From the NCBI GenBank assembly GCA_031216915.1, contig CM062289.1, positions 390,495,674 through 390,559,673 of the forward strand: a DNA stretch of 64,000 nt, in the 5' to 3' direction. Below, piece by piece: positions 51,521 through 63,838 of the stretch (position 1 is the stretch's first letter; the number at the start of each line of letters is the position of its first letter). Both the position numbers and the translations under genes were made by a program. Source of the DNA: Pictodentalium vernedei (lineage: Eukaryota > Mollusca > Scaphopoda > Dentaliida > Dentaliidae). The notes under the pieces were generated by a model. It searched no databases. It saw only the letters and a list, made by a program, of their open reading frames with translations, and was not told the DNA's origin.

Positions 51521-53809
51521 CGTTTGCAATCTGACCAGCAACCTTTCATGGTTCTACGGGGTTCTGGAAATTTGAAAAAAGACGTTATCGCCGATTTGCA
51601 GTGATGTGTAGTATGTAAAATTAAGTGATGCAATTTTCTCATGTAATAAGAACAGAAACCCAAAAGCTTTATGTACAGTTAAGAAACACGATGACCATGG
51701 AATTACACGCATGTTTGCATGAGACGTTCACGTGTACTCAGTGAGACATTCATAACACCACAGTCGCTTCAGCCAAGCGATTATAAACAAAACACCTCGG
51801 TCGATTTACGTTTTATCGGCGGTCACAAGCAGTTTCATAAATAATGCTATGATGAAATGCGTGGCATGGCAACACTCACAATTAACTAAAATGCGCCATT
51901 ATTTGAGGCCTATAATAAATGCGCGCGATTGACGTAAACCAAAGTGTAAATTAACAGAAACATTATGCAGTGCACACCGAAATGCAAAAATTGACTTCGT
52001 ATTTCTTACCAATGTTCACAAAACAGGGCTTATATTTGACGATGTATACATTCGCACATTTGCGCGACAATACAAATTGAATATTCACGACATATTTTAG
52101 TTATTATTTTATTGAGTGCCGAGATTGTAAAGTTGATACAGTGTAACTAGCTTTCGTGCCCGGTAAACATCATGACGCTTGATGAAGTGAGGGCCGTTAC
52201 CCTGTGACTACAGTCACACCTTAACAACTTTCGTCATCAAACGTCATTGATTGGCAGTAGTTATAACTCGACGCCATCTTGGAGGGTGGTGGCAGATTGA
52301 GCTGCGACGATTTTATCTGACTTTTCAGACATTCATTTGCAGGGAGATCAGTACCTGGCGCCAAAAGAGTTAAATTCAACACTCATAGATTTGTCGTTAC
52401 AGTACAGCCTCCGTGGACCGGTCACTTTCCCCGGATGGTCAGTATTTCCACGGATGCAATAATATTAGATTTCAAACACAAATTATAGGAATAATCATCA
52501 AAATTTAATTAAGGAAGCACCGGATACAACTGGTGCTTGATTTCCACTTTCAAGAAGTGTGTGTGGGGATCGTGGTTGTGGATGCTGGTACGGAATACCC
52601 AGCTATATCAAAAGGACTTTCAAAACAAGTTATCTCCTGTTTAATTTGCTAAATCTACCTGTGATTTAACATTTAGGGTATAAGAATTCTCAACATACAG
52701 TTTAAGAATGGTACACAAATTGAATAAACTGTGTGGACATCGTTTTTATAAACTACAGACCTTCAGTTGTCCTCTCGCGAGATATAAAATATATGAAGTG
52801 GCATCTTTAATTTTCCCTTCTCGCTATTTAAATACGCCTGGACAAAAACTCTTTTTTCTTTAAAATGAATATAGGGTTTTCACACTTCGTCGACAGGTAT
52901 TTTTTCCTATTTAATTCTATCAACAGTGTGAGCATCCTTTGATAAAATATAGACATTGTTCTTTCAAATGATATATTTCGTGGATTAACACGCTCTTTGG
53001 ATATTTTTCCCATAAACGCTGAAATCGTGCAAATTATTATAAAAACAACATTCATATATTCAATTTAATTATGAGGATGTTACAGTGTTTTAAAGTGATA
53101 ATTTTTTAAGGGACTATAATGTAGATTTAAGAGCTTTCCATCAGCTTTACGTAAAGTCTGAAATCATGTCCTGATCTCCCAACTTAAAAACTGATAGGAG
53201 GAAGTGTGTTTAGTTTATGCCAATCAATATACACTGCAGGGATGGTAAAGAAATGGGAGATAACTTTCTCAAAAGTCATCTTGTACAACGAAAATAACAC
53301 TGGATGCAGACACTGATCTCTGTACAACTCACTGCTGAAACGTTCATTGGTCACATCCAGAAAAATGACCCAGCTGCTGCCATCTTACTGGGTGGACAAT
53401 TGTTGCTATAAATAAACAATGCTCAACAATAATTGTAATTCATCAGTTAAAATCAACCTCGTTGTTTTTTGTGAACCCGTAATTTGATTGGCTGAGAGCC
53501 GGTCGACTCGGTGCTCTAATCTCACATAAATTCACTCTTACCGTGCTCTAACTGCTGGAAGCGGGTCAATTAGAAAGTGTCTGTGTCCACGTTAAGCGCG
53601 AGCTACGGCGCTAAACCGCCCCTATCACAGATCGAACACATCCAGGAGTTGTTTTCTATGGCAACGGCTGTTCGCGTCCGTGCTTTGAAGTTTTCCTTGT
53701 AAATTCGCAAATAGACCGATATCGAAAAATTACATTTTTTTGTTGTTTGTCTTCAAACAGAACGTGTTTGGAGAATTTTTTCACTTCTAATAATGACAGG
53801 AATTATAAC
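51521..53809. other. Gene-poor stretch
   Basis: Contains a small foldback (52,172-52,246, TGACGYTTGATGA ends) and normal-composition sequence around 53,480-53,640 with a GATTGGCTGAGAG motif. No frame shows a known domain. Confidence 0.45.
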
Positions 53810-53922
53810 GGAGATAAACGGCTCTTGTTTCGTTAGACATTCGGGAATTTGACTATGGAAAACCATTTGGTTTTCCATAGTCAGTTCCTGAATGTCTGAC
53901 TCAATAAGACACGTTTATCTCC
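53810..53922. mobile_element. Foldback MITE
   Basis: GGAGATAAACG to GACTATGGAAAACCA and back, arms of about 53 bases with a handful of mismatches, almost no loop. Confidence 0.65.
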
Positions 53923-53983
53923 TAAATATTTTCCCGAAGGTTTTCAATTTATCGATGCCTGGTAATCGTCAATTGCTTTTTAA

Positions 53984-54223
53984 CTGGAGAGTGCTGGACG
54001 CCCATATTTGGGCTTTATTCTGAATTGCCGGTACCACAGCTTGAAGACTCACATTAAGTGGATGTGCTTTGTTTTATCTTTGAAGTGATATTATTTAGTC
54101 TGTGAGGGTTTGCCTTCTTACAATTTATGGGAGAGTGCCCAAAGGCACTCTCCCATAAACTGTAACAAGGCAAAGACCTGTGTTGAAGTTGTGATGGCCA
54201 AAAATAATTTAGCACTCTACCAG
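53984..54223. mobile_element. TTAA MITE family P3, complete
   Basis: TTAA both sides (53,980-53,983; 54,224-54,227), ends CTGGAGAGTGCTGG and TAGCACTCTACCAG, hairpin CCCATATTTGGGC near the left end and central palindrome TTACAATTTATGGGAGAGTG. Confidence 0.84.
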
Positions 54224-54638
54224 TTAAAGAATATTCTTTGATGATTGTGAAAAACGAAGATGCTGGTTTTTTTGTAGATTTTTCACGGCGATAATGAATG
54301 GGTTATTATTGACAAAGAAACAAGTGTCGAGATTAGAAAGTAGATATCAAGTTACTGGATTTCATGCTAGGCTTTCAGTTGATGTTTAATGTTGTGAAAG
54401 TCATGCGCTGTCACTGCACTAACAGCGTTCGCGTCATGAGACGTCATAGATGGGAAGAGTTGCTGCGTTGATTGACTTGTCACCTTCTTAAGGGGGAAAA
54501 TTTAGTTGCGACATTTTTCGCTAACGGTCTAGCATTATAGTTGAATGGAGAGCAGTGGATGCAGATCAGATATGGAGAACCGTGGATGCAGATCAGATCA
54601 CACACGCTCCGACCGCGCCATTTCTCTGTCTTTATCAT

Positions 54639-54640
54639 AT

Positions 54641-54687
<47 letters not shown>

Positions 54688-54975
54688 TTGGTGTTTAAGG
54701 TCACATACACATGCACAATGGCTAATCGCGACCGTGACAGTTTTATGGGTGGAGGAAGCCGGAGTACCCGGAGAGAACCACCGAGCATCGACGAACAATT
54801 GTCAGCTCCTCAACATTCTAACTCTGTTCAAGCGGTTGAAAACATGTGCACCATCAAGTGCAGTACACCTTAGTACACGGCGTCATCGTGCCCCATGTAG
54901 ACAATCGTGATAAAGTGTCTCGCTCAAGGACACAACGTGGGTCGTCCCGGATGGGGATCGAACCCGGGACCTCTA
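54639..54975 (-). mobile_element. tRNA-derived SINE S2 with TTTA tail
   Basis: TTTA run (54,639-54,689) is the 3' tail on the minus strand. Body GGTCACATACACATGCACAA to CTCAAGGACACAACGTGGG, head with B box GGGATCGAACCCGGG (54,955-54,969). Confidence 0.78.
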
Positions 54976-55285
54976 CTTTATCACATAGAATACATATTGT
55001 TAATTGTTTGATGAAGGTATGTCAGATTGTATTTGCTTTACAGAAGCAAGCTTATATATAAAAACAAGAATCAGTTTATAGAAAAGCGTTGGCGCGACTA
55101 TTCGCTTGTGTTCAGCACAAAATGTTGATTATCGGATCTTGACAGTGCACAACATTAATTTCATCCCAGCCTACCATTTCAATCTAACTCATAAGAACAG
55201 ATTAAAATTAAATTATGTGAAGTTCACAGATAACTAGGATATAGTTATTTGTGCAGAGTGGTGGATTGGTGCTTTTGATTATTAA
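54976..55285. other. No gene seen
   Basis: AT-rich spacer. Confidence 0.5.
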
Positions 55286-55529
55286 CCCTTTACCCAACAT
55301 AACGGCCAAAACCGGCCAGCGCTATTCTCAAAAATCTCCAATTAATTTTCTTTATTTTTTTCATTTTTTGTCTCAAAAACATAGGTTATGACCCCTCGTT
55401 GGAACGAGCTCGTCGAGCTCGTTCCAACGAGGGGTCATAACCTATGTTTTTGAGACAAAAAATGAAAAAAAATAATTATTCAAGAATTATTTTTGCAAGT
55501 GTCGTCTGCTTTGCATGTTAGGTAAAGGG
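55286..55529. mobile_element. TTAA palindrome MITE (P1), well preserved
   Basis: TTAA both sides (55,282-55,285; 55,530-55,533), intact centre (GTCGAGCTCG axis). Confidence 0.9.
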
Positions 55530-55533
55530 TTAA

Positions 55534-56295
55534 ATTACCAATTTCCGGACAAACTCCTTTTTAAACATGGGATTTCGTTAAGATGAAGATCACAAAACAT
55601 TGTATTTTGAAATGGAAGAATACACAGGGTAAATAACATTGGCAATTTAGTAACAAAACAATTACTAGACAAACATTCTCCTTGTCTTCACGGAAATCTA
55701 ATTTTATAACCAGATTACCACAGGAATGTGAATATGTTGAGCAGTTCGAAAATGGGGACAAAAATATTCGAGTGCCTGTTGAAAAACGTTGTGATGAGAA
55801 ACGCCGTCGAAAAGTCTTCAGTCCATACGCGACCTCTCCATCAGAATATCACATAACTGCTTCTCATAAGGTTAACACTCACAAAAGTGCAGCCCCTGAT
55901 GTTGTACTGACATTTTCATTGAGAGGTGTGTGGTTACTTAATTGACCTCCAGATTGAACGAAGGTTGTCCAAAGGTACCCAATGATAAAGTAAATTATAG
56001 TTTTCTAAAAGAGAATCAAATGTTTTAAATATAATAGCCTTGGTAATATTTTCGAAAAATGTTTCGTGGACCGTGAATGGCTTTTTTTATCTTTTGTTCC
56101 CAGATCTCTTTGTGTATGTTTCTGTCTTCAGTTGCTTAAAAACAAGACACGTGTCTTTTGGACGTGTGGACACTTTACAGGGGCTGACCTAAACCGACTC
56201 AACAGTATGAATGTGCTCCTCTCCAGTATTTTAGTGATTCGTTCACTGTGAGTGGATTGTGAGGGCTTTTTGGCGTATGCTGACCATCCACAGAT
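55534..56295. other. Unassigned, short frames only
   Basis: An 87-codon plus frame (55,682-55,945) with ordinary composition (EKRCDEKRRRKVFSPYATSP) has no known domain. Could be a coding remnant. Nothing else is seen. Confidence 0.3.
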
Positions 56296-56299
56296 CGAT

Positions 56300-56358
<59 letters not shown>

Positions 56359-56510
56359 TTGTGTTTAAGGTCACATACTTATGCACAATGGCTAATCATG
56401 ACCGTGGCAGTTTTATGGGCGGAGGAAGCCGGAGTACCCGGAGAGAACCACCGAGCAACGACGAGAGCAGCTGCCAGCTCCCCAATATCATAACTCCACA
56501 CTGAATATCA
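56296..56510 (-). mobile_element. SINE S2, truncated, with TTTA tail
   Basis: TTTA run 56,297-56,360 then the 3' half of S2 (GGTCACATACTTATGCACAA, AGAGAACCACCGAGCAACG). 5' truncated at about 56,505. Confidence 0.72.
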
Positions 56511-56815
56511 GTGCGTACATCATGCGTATGTGGGGAGGAGGGGGTGGATAGGGTGTATGGAACCCTAGCATACGATTGTCAGTGTAAATATTATAGCAGG
56601 GGCTGCACTTATATCAGTGGTGGAAGGCATATATATGCTGCAATAGTGGGTGGGGTCAAGACATTTACACAGCCTGGGAGGATCGGGTGGGGGGAGGGGC
56701 TTTATTACTACAAGGAAGGTATAAAAATATTCTATTTCTCATCAGCGGTACTAATGTCTGATTGACGCGGGTTGGGTATTGGGGCGGAGATATGGAGGCG
56801 CGCTTTTAAATGATT

Positions 56816-57500
56816 GAATGATTCGAGCCAAGGAGTGGTTGGATGTGTGAATACAGTATACGAACTTACTTGCCTCTGCCTCTGTTACCCGGGCGAGGTT
56901 TTAGAAATAAAGTCTAATTCATATTTGGTTTTTGCGTAATAACGCGGAACATATCTTTACGTGTAGCCACCCAAGGAAGATATTACACGGTATTTTTGCA
57001 TAATTTACACTTGAATACAAAAAACAAAGTGAAGCGCGGAACATATCTTTTCTTGTTGCCACCCGAGGAAGATATGATACGGTTATTTTGCGCGTAATAG
57101 ACTCGGATACGGGGAACAACATGAAACGGGAGACATATCTTTACTACCCAAGGGAGATATGATACGGTGATTTTACAAGCAATACACTTGAATATGGAGA
57201 ACAACGCGTTTGAACAATTCGGGTCAAGGAATGGTTGACTGTGTGAATACTGTGTACGAACTCGCTTCTGCCTCTGTTACCAGGGCGAGGTTGAGATAAA
57301 TGATTGAATGCTCCTAATTCTGAGGCTGAGAACAAATTTTGCGCGTAATAACGCGGAATATATCTTCACTTGTTACCACCTAAGGAATGTATGATACGGT
57401 ATTGTTTATTCATAATTTACAATTAAATACAGTGAACAACGTGTAATGTGGAACATATCTTTACCTGTTGCCACCCAAGAAAGATATGAAACGGCGATTT
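56816..57500. repeat. Two-level tandem repeat
   Basis: A long unit of about 397 bases starts at about 56,819 and 57,216 (GTCAAGGAATGGTTG-like, CTGCCTCTGTTACC, GGGCGAGGTT). Inside are five diverged subunits of about 85-105 bases (56,934; 57,037; 57,130; 57,348; 57,449) with CGCGGAACATATCTT, GCCACCCAAGGAAGATATGA and ATACGGT. Short minus-strand frames over it translate the repeat and are not genes. Confidence 0.7.
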
Positions 57501-58603
57501 TATAGATGGGTTCGTGATTAGGAGCCAGGCGGCCACTTGCCAAATAATAAATCGATCTGTAAGAAGTTCGCGTGTCTCGATCAATTTTATAATTCCCATT
57601 CAACAAGTAGAATAAGCGTGACGCTAAATTTTACATTCCCATGACGCGATACACATTGGTACGGCACTTAACGTAACGGAATAAGAATTAGTCAAAAATG
57701 AAAGCCGCTTAGAAGGAAGTAATCTTCCGAGCATGACGACAAATTGACGAAGTTATATGTATATATATACACATATATTTGTACTTGTGCATGTAGATAT
57801 GTGTGTGTAATGTATGCATGTGTATGTGCTGTATAATTTAATATCGCCCCAAAAGAACAAAGATCAGAAATCAAAATTCTACAAAAACAGCGACAGAGCT
57901 GCGTAGGGGTAAATTTAAAAAAAACTCTCCGGTTTGTTTTCGTTGTCTGTTTCTTTACATTTAGCCTAAGGTCATCTGGGCCGAAAAAAACATCGATACA
58001 CAATGCCATATAAAATCAAATAATCAGAAAGATCACCTCGTCACGCTACACACTATTATTATATAAAGATTGCACAATTGCCATATTACTTGCAAGATAT
58101 TATGACACCTTTTTGAATTTAGTAGAATAACGCGATTGTTTTTCGATGAAAATTCGTGCTATCGCATGATATGCCCATGTCCGTCGATCATGGAATCCAT
58201 CTTCAATAAACTATGCAGACAGTGTTGTCCTTTCCCCAAATGCAGTCCTGTCGCTGCATTGTAAAGTATTTTAATGCTCAGCTTTGTTCCTGCACATTTG
58301 GCCACGAGCTGTTATTTTATTATCAGTTCTGGTACGAATACGGTAGCTGACTTCCAGGAACCACTGGTGCCTGCTGTCGATTCTGAATTAACTGCATATA
58401 TTTTTCGTACTCTATACATCACGACTTTCATTTTGATGTATAATTCGTGTATATGTAATTTGAATTTATTTTATATCCAATGTGGTAGTTTCAAAGTAAA
58501 CAAATTTACCATACTTTTCTATCACCTTTAACCAATAACGTCGAAAAAGTTATTGTCAGGTTGCAGGCGGTCCCAGTGAGCATTCAAACTGCGGCAGTTG
58601 ATG
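57501..58603. other. No gene seen
   Basis: A TA/TG-rich microsatellite patch at 57,755-57,830; other frames are short. Nothing recognised. Confidence 0.45.
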
Positions 58604-58607
58604 TTAA

Positions 58608-58823
58608 CCATTTACCCAATGAATCGGACGCATCCGCCCGCGTTATTTATAAAATGGGCTGCCGGAAAACAATTAGTTTTCAAAAACTTTTTACAAAACC
58701 ATTTCATGTTATCCCAGCTCGTTCCAGGGCCATATGATATGGTTTTATTGAATTTTGTTTCAAAAATTGAAAATATAATATTTAAATTAATTAAATTTGA
58801 TATCGTGTGCGCTAGGTAAAGGT
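58608..58823. mobile_element. P1 MITE, subfamily 2, degenerate
   Basis: TTAA then CCATTTACCCAATGAATCGG on the left and GCTAGGTAAAGG on the right. The centre is shrunken (CCCAGCTCGTTCCAGGG). Confidence 0.68.
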
Positions 58824-59026
58824 TATGTAAAGATAGTTTGTCATTACTTTTTACAGAAACTACCTGGGGTGTAGTACTTACAATCACAATTGTCAAAAAA
58901 TGGATTAATCATCTCCGCTAAGCTAAACTCTGCCGAAAGATGTAATGAAATCGTAGGTACTTCCACTGAATCTCATCAAGGATAATTATATTAGCCATGA
59001 TCACTTGTGCTAATACAGAGCAAAAA

Positions 59027-59632
59027 CCCAGAAGGCATTGCCAAAAATAGAGTAAAAACCCACAAGACATTGTCAAAAATAGAGTAAAAACCCAGAAAGC
59101 ATTGCCAAAAATAGAGTAAAAACCCACAAGACATTGCTAACAAAAAGAGTAAAAACCCACAAGACATTGCAAAAATAGAGTAAAATCCCACAAGACATTG
59201 CCAAAAATAGAGTAAAAACTCACAAGACATTGCCAAAAATAGAGCAAAAACTCACAAGACATTGCAAAACATTGAGTAAAAACACACAAGACATTGCCAA
59301 AAATAGAGTAAAAACCCACAAGACATTTCTAAAAATAGAGTAAAAACACACAAGACATTGCAAAAAATAGAGTAAAAACCCACAAGACATTGCCAAAAAT
59401 AGAGTAAGAACCCACAAGACATTGCCAAAAATAGAGTAAAAACTCACAAGACATTGCAAAACATTGAGTAAAAACCCACAAGACATTGCCAAAAATAGAG
59501 TAAAAACTCACAAGACATTGGCAAAAAATTGAGTAAAAACCCACAAGACATTGCCAAAAATAGAGTAAAAACTCACAAGACATTGGCAAAAATAGAGTAA
59601 AAACCCACAAGACATTGGCAAAAATACAAGGT
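59027..59632. repeat. 32-bp minisatellite, about 19 units
   Basis: Unit reads AAAAATAGAGTAAAAACCCA then CAAGACATTGCC, with variants (CTCA for CCCA; loss of one C). Because 32 is not a multiple of 3, each frame cycles through all phases, yet long stop-free minus-strand frames result (up to 98 codons, recurring GFYSIFGNVLWVF). A coding role is not supported. Confidence 0.9.
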
Positions 59633-60812
59633 GTTTTCTGGAACGAAAGGAATATATTGACATTGCAAACGGAAAATGAAATTCTACAGTCAGGAAAGAC
59701 CGGGTATATTCACGTACCATTCCAATGAGGATTGGAGGAATTAACCATTTAGATAAGGTTATATACAAGAAATGACCACAAAGTAGACCACTCACGAATA
59801 TCAAGGGCCAGAGATCTATTCTGAAAAGGTCGTTGACTTTTTACAAATTACTGGAACAGATCAACTGGCGTTATCTCGTGACAATTATCTGGAAGTGAAA
59901 CCTCCCTGGATGGTTGCTCCGTTACAGGTTACTGGGAAGTATTGTTAATACTATCCATCCATTCGTGTGCCATCTGCAGTCTTCCAACAATGCAAGTGTC
60001 ATCTTGATATATTTGAAAATTCAATCATTCATTTTTACACTGCTGTTCGAAAAAAACAGACTTGCAGATGGGTTGAATTTCATCCCTCAAAATCACTCGC
60101 TTTCACCAACCTCAATAATTGTTGCTTCATAAATTCTATTTTCTTTGTCGGCAACATGTCCGTAATTTATGTACATCCGAAATCCAAAGTTGAGAGAAAG
60201 CATTGCCGACCAGTTCATTACATCATATGCATATCTGCTCATGCAACAGTTTACACATACGCTTTTGGTTTTTGCAGTGAGAGTCGATTGTTGGATATCG
60301 CTGTCATAAGTTTCCACATCAGCTCATCAACAGATTATTCGAAACAGATTACCATTACTAACATGTTTACCTGGGCAATATTGGTAGCTTAACTGCCCAA
60401 TCGTTCTGAGCAACTGTTGAAAAGGGGTCGTCAGAAATAACGCCCAGTTTGTTCCGTAAACCTAGATTCATTGTAATCTACCAACCTCAGTAAAACGGCC
60501 CCAGATTTACATGCCGATATGGTTTCAAACCAACACAAGTGGTCTCATTACCTCGAGCTGACCGTGGGCGATGTCCTTTCAGAATGACACGATTTTCAAG
60601 CAACATTATCGTCATCAACGCGTTCACCTGAGCGATGTGGATTGCTTAATTAGCCAATTATACGGAGCAGCATGTCGTTATTCTGTGCTGTCATTGAAAA
60701 ATATGTCATCACAAACAGAACACCGTGTGTGCCGTGTTCCTAAAATTAATAGTAAGCTCCTGTAATCAAATTCTGGCGTAAGTACAAGACAAATCCCGCA
60801 AGTGAATTATTA
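59633..60812. other. Unassigned stretch
   Basis: A 141-codon plus frame (59,967-60,392) has ordinary composition but no known domain, and overlaps another frame on the same strand. I see no promoter or splice context to support it. Confidence 0.35.
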
Positions 60813-60816
60813 TTAG

Positions 60817-61323
60817 TCCTTTGAACCCTGGTGGTATCCTCCATGTCAGTTCAATAGCTGCAATTGGGAAAGTCAATATTCATTATTTGGGGTAGAGGTG
60901 CACGTTGAAAATATTGTTTGGTTTACCCCACACATTCACTTAGCCGCCATCCTACAGTTAAAACTAGAAGTCCTGTCACGAATAGCATGTCGATCTGCGC
61001 GTTAATCAACGCGTTATGACCATAGAAATGCTATCCAATTCTGTACATATGGCCTGTGAACAAGCAATGTTTCAGCCAATGGACCTCCGGGTAACCCGGA
61101 GGTCCATTGACAGAAACATTGCCTGTGTTTGCCATGAGTAACCAGGAGAACCTGCCGTGCTTTGGATGCCATTCGATATGGCAATTGCGCACAATTCCTA
61201 CGCGCAATTAAGCCTAGATAAGCGCACAGTTCGTGACAGGACTTCCAGTTTTAACTGCATGTAATGAAATTATGACGTATCATGTTCCTGGGCCGGAAAA
61301 GCGGACTCACGGGTTCAAAGAGT
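60817..61323. mobile_element. TTAA MITE family P2, split by a nested MITE
   Basis: The left part (CCTTTGAACCCTGGTGG, TCCATGTCAGTTCAATAG) and right part (GTTCCTGGGCCGGAAAAGCG to GGGTTCAAAGAGTTAA) match 33,242 and 40,404. It is interrupted by 60,955-61,257. Confidence 0.75.
60955..61257. mobile_element. MITE with CAGTTAAAACT termini, nested in P2
   Basis: Inverted ends of about 28 bases, CAGTTAAAACTAGAAGTCCT and complement. TA lies just left; the right flank is CATGTA. The centre (61,060-61,130) is a palindrome around CCTCCGGGTAACCCGGAGG, very similar to the centre of the MITE at 16,572 despite different ends. Confidence 0.78.
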
Positions 61324-61493
61324 TAATGTTTTGTTATGACGATGCCAGTTGTGGTCATTCATAAGTTAACAGGTATTTTATGTATACCATTGTACGTCGA
61401 GGCAGGTGACCTGGTTAAAATTTCTTTGACCACACAGATAATCTAACATTCTATAAAATGTCATTTAATAACAGTGGGAGGTAGTACACGGAG

Positions 61494-61564
61494 CTATAAG
61501 AGTGCATTTTATTACACACGCCACATTTGGTACCCGAGAGAGTGAAATAAAATGCACTCTTATA
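61494..61564. repeat. Hairpin
   Basis: TATAAGAGTGCATTTTATT and its exact complement separated by about 33 bases. Origin unknown. Confidence 0.7.
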
Positions 61565-62574
61565 CCATACTTGTTGCCTGTATGGAGGGTCCGGACCAAG
61601 TGATGGTTCCATAACTGGGAATCCACCAGCAGGTGTAACCATTTCAAATCGAGAATTTGCTGTTATAATGAATATTGATGGAGATGGAATGGAAAATTTA
61701 AATTTTTACAAAATAAGTATATTCACCCAAGAAATTCTTGTTATTAACATTTCTGATCTCTCAGTTGGTATATGTTGGTATGAACATTTCGGATTTCTTA
61801 GTTGATATTGATAAGGGGTTGGGTAAGTGTGTTACTTTAGTTATATAAGCAGAGTATAACATTTATTCTATCCTAAACTGGCGTATTTATCCAGAACTTG
61901 AGGCTTCGATATAGGCCGTTCAGTTATTACGCTTGGTACAATCACCCACCCCACAACTGGAACCTCTGGAATACGTTTTACATGTATCATACTTGGTGTC
62001 TAAAGGGACGGGGTACAAATACAGGTGCTGGCCCCACAACTGCAGTCCATCGGCAGTCGGAGCCATACTAGTATGGGATTTCTCGTTGAGAGTTTACTAT
62101 TATTATGGATAGTTGGTGAGAAATGCGATTTTACTCCTTCTTCGTGGTTTTGGAGTACTCTGGTACAACAAGGACCCTGGGAGATTTTTATATTTACACC
62201 TTGTCTATCGATATTGTTGGGATACCACTGCCACTAACACAGTCTCATATAGCGGTAGCCAATAGTAATCGCACAAGGCAGCTAGACTGGTAGAACCATA
62301 TAGTAAAGGGAAATACAAAAGAGGCTGATCATAGGATATATAGTCGTGGTTGGAGCCAATGGCAAGTCTCCTGGGAGCTGCAATGGAGCTTGGAATCCTA
62401 CTTGCAGCACCCTTCATTCGGTGCCTCATTTTTCGAGGTGAGTCGAAGAGTCGTGCGTAGAGTCAGTCGATCGACAATTGCTCGATAGCTCATTTGCTCG
62501 ATAAGATTCGAGTCGTTCGAGAAATACTTGTCCCTGCTCGATTGTCCTTTGGGTTTAAGAATCAAAGAGATCTT
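61565..62574. other. No gene seen
   Basis: Short frames only. A patch near 62,470-62,560 repeats TCGA-rich words (GCTCGATAG, GCTCGATAAG, GCTCGATTG). Confidence 0.4.
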
Positions 62575-63400
62575 CGTTAACACAATGGAGATAACTCTGT
62601 ATGGGTAGGTACAGATTACGGGAAATCAAGCAATCTGACTGGTGATTATAAAACCTGGATGAGAGCAGAGGTCGGAACTAGGGGTAGTCAAAAGTAGTAA
62701 GGACTAGCTAGACTGCTAGGGATAGAGTAGCTAGAATAGCGTCTGTAATAGGAAGAGTGGGGGACTCTGGGGGAAACCCAAGCAATAAAGATGCTCGTAT
62801 ACAAAGGAACAACACCCAGTCCTATAATACTGCGTTCTACTCCAATAAAGAGTATTCGAGCTAAAATAAAGTCTATTTCAGTGTTTTTGTGTGTGGTTTG
62901 GGTAATTGGAGGGTATTTCCCGAGATGTTTGTGGTAATTAGATTTACTCCTATTCAATCGACCATACCCTCCGAACACACCACGTCCAATCAGAGGCTTC
63001 TCGGGATCTATAGCACTATGTGCTACTCTCAAACTGAAGATTATGGAAGAATTCGTGGATCCTGGAATAATTCGAGGATTCTGGAATTTTGAAGAAATTG
63101 TCGGGTCGATTTGGGTAATTAGATATACTCTCGTTTAATCGAATATACTCCCCGAACACCCCCTCTCGTTCTATTAGAGGGCTTCGGATCACATAGCAAC
63201 CACGTGCCACCAAGATGGTGGCTTCCAGTTAACAAAATGGACGACGCTAACACGTGCCACCCGAACAAGCTCTGGGCATGCGCACTGCCACCATAAATCA
63301 CTATGGTAATGGCTTCACAACATGACCGCTCATGCGGGCTACACGACAAGCCAACATGGCGTCAATGAACCACATGGCTATGAAGTTACATGAGATCCCC
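62575..63400. repeat. Diverged solo arm of the LIR element
   Basis: Follows the order of LIR right arm 22,960-23,735: GGAGATAACTC, GGGAAATCAAGCAATCTGAC, TTTGTGGTAATTAGATTTAC, CATACCCTCCGAACA, AACAAAATGGACGACG, GGGCATGCGCACT. The GATTTACTC...CCCCGAACA block is present twice (about 62,940 and 63,118). No second arm and none of the tandem repeats are present. Confidence 0.65.
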
Positions 63401-63834
63401 TGACAGATCCGGAGTCATTTATGGAATACTTCTCCCTCCCCCCCCCCCCCCCAATCCAACAAAGGCTTGCACCTTGCCTAAATAGGTTAGGTGGGGCACT
63501 TCTGCATTGCATGCCTTCTAATCCTCTCCGAACAGTGTTAATGGGAGGTGAAGAAAAATCATGTTCTATTTTTGGTGTAGCTCAATTTTGAATTTATCGG
63601 AAGGTTCGTCATCAGCCCGTGAGCTTCGATTTTAGTCATTTTTCATGTTGCTTTAAACAAATTCTATTGACATTTGAAAATTGCAACAACAAAGCAAAGA
63701 GAAGGAAGCTCTATAGACGTTGATTGCACATCCTAAAAAAAATGTTCCATTAATCATGTTTACGCCAAAGACCAGGAAGTTGTCGGAACTCGAACGCCTC
63801 TTCGCAGAATCGGGATGAGAAATTAGATGCGAAC
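63401..63834. other. No gene seen
   Basis: Contains a C run (about 63,436-63,452) and a tail-like AAAGGCTTGCACCTTGCC patch. Confidence 0.4.
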
Positions 63835-63838
63835 TTAA

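Noticed and set aside
59027-59632. CRISPR-like array of regularly spaced repeats
   Set aside because: The 32-bp units are directly adjacent with no unique spacers, and the window is eukaryotic.
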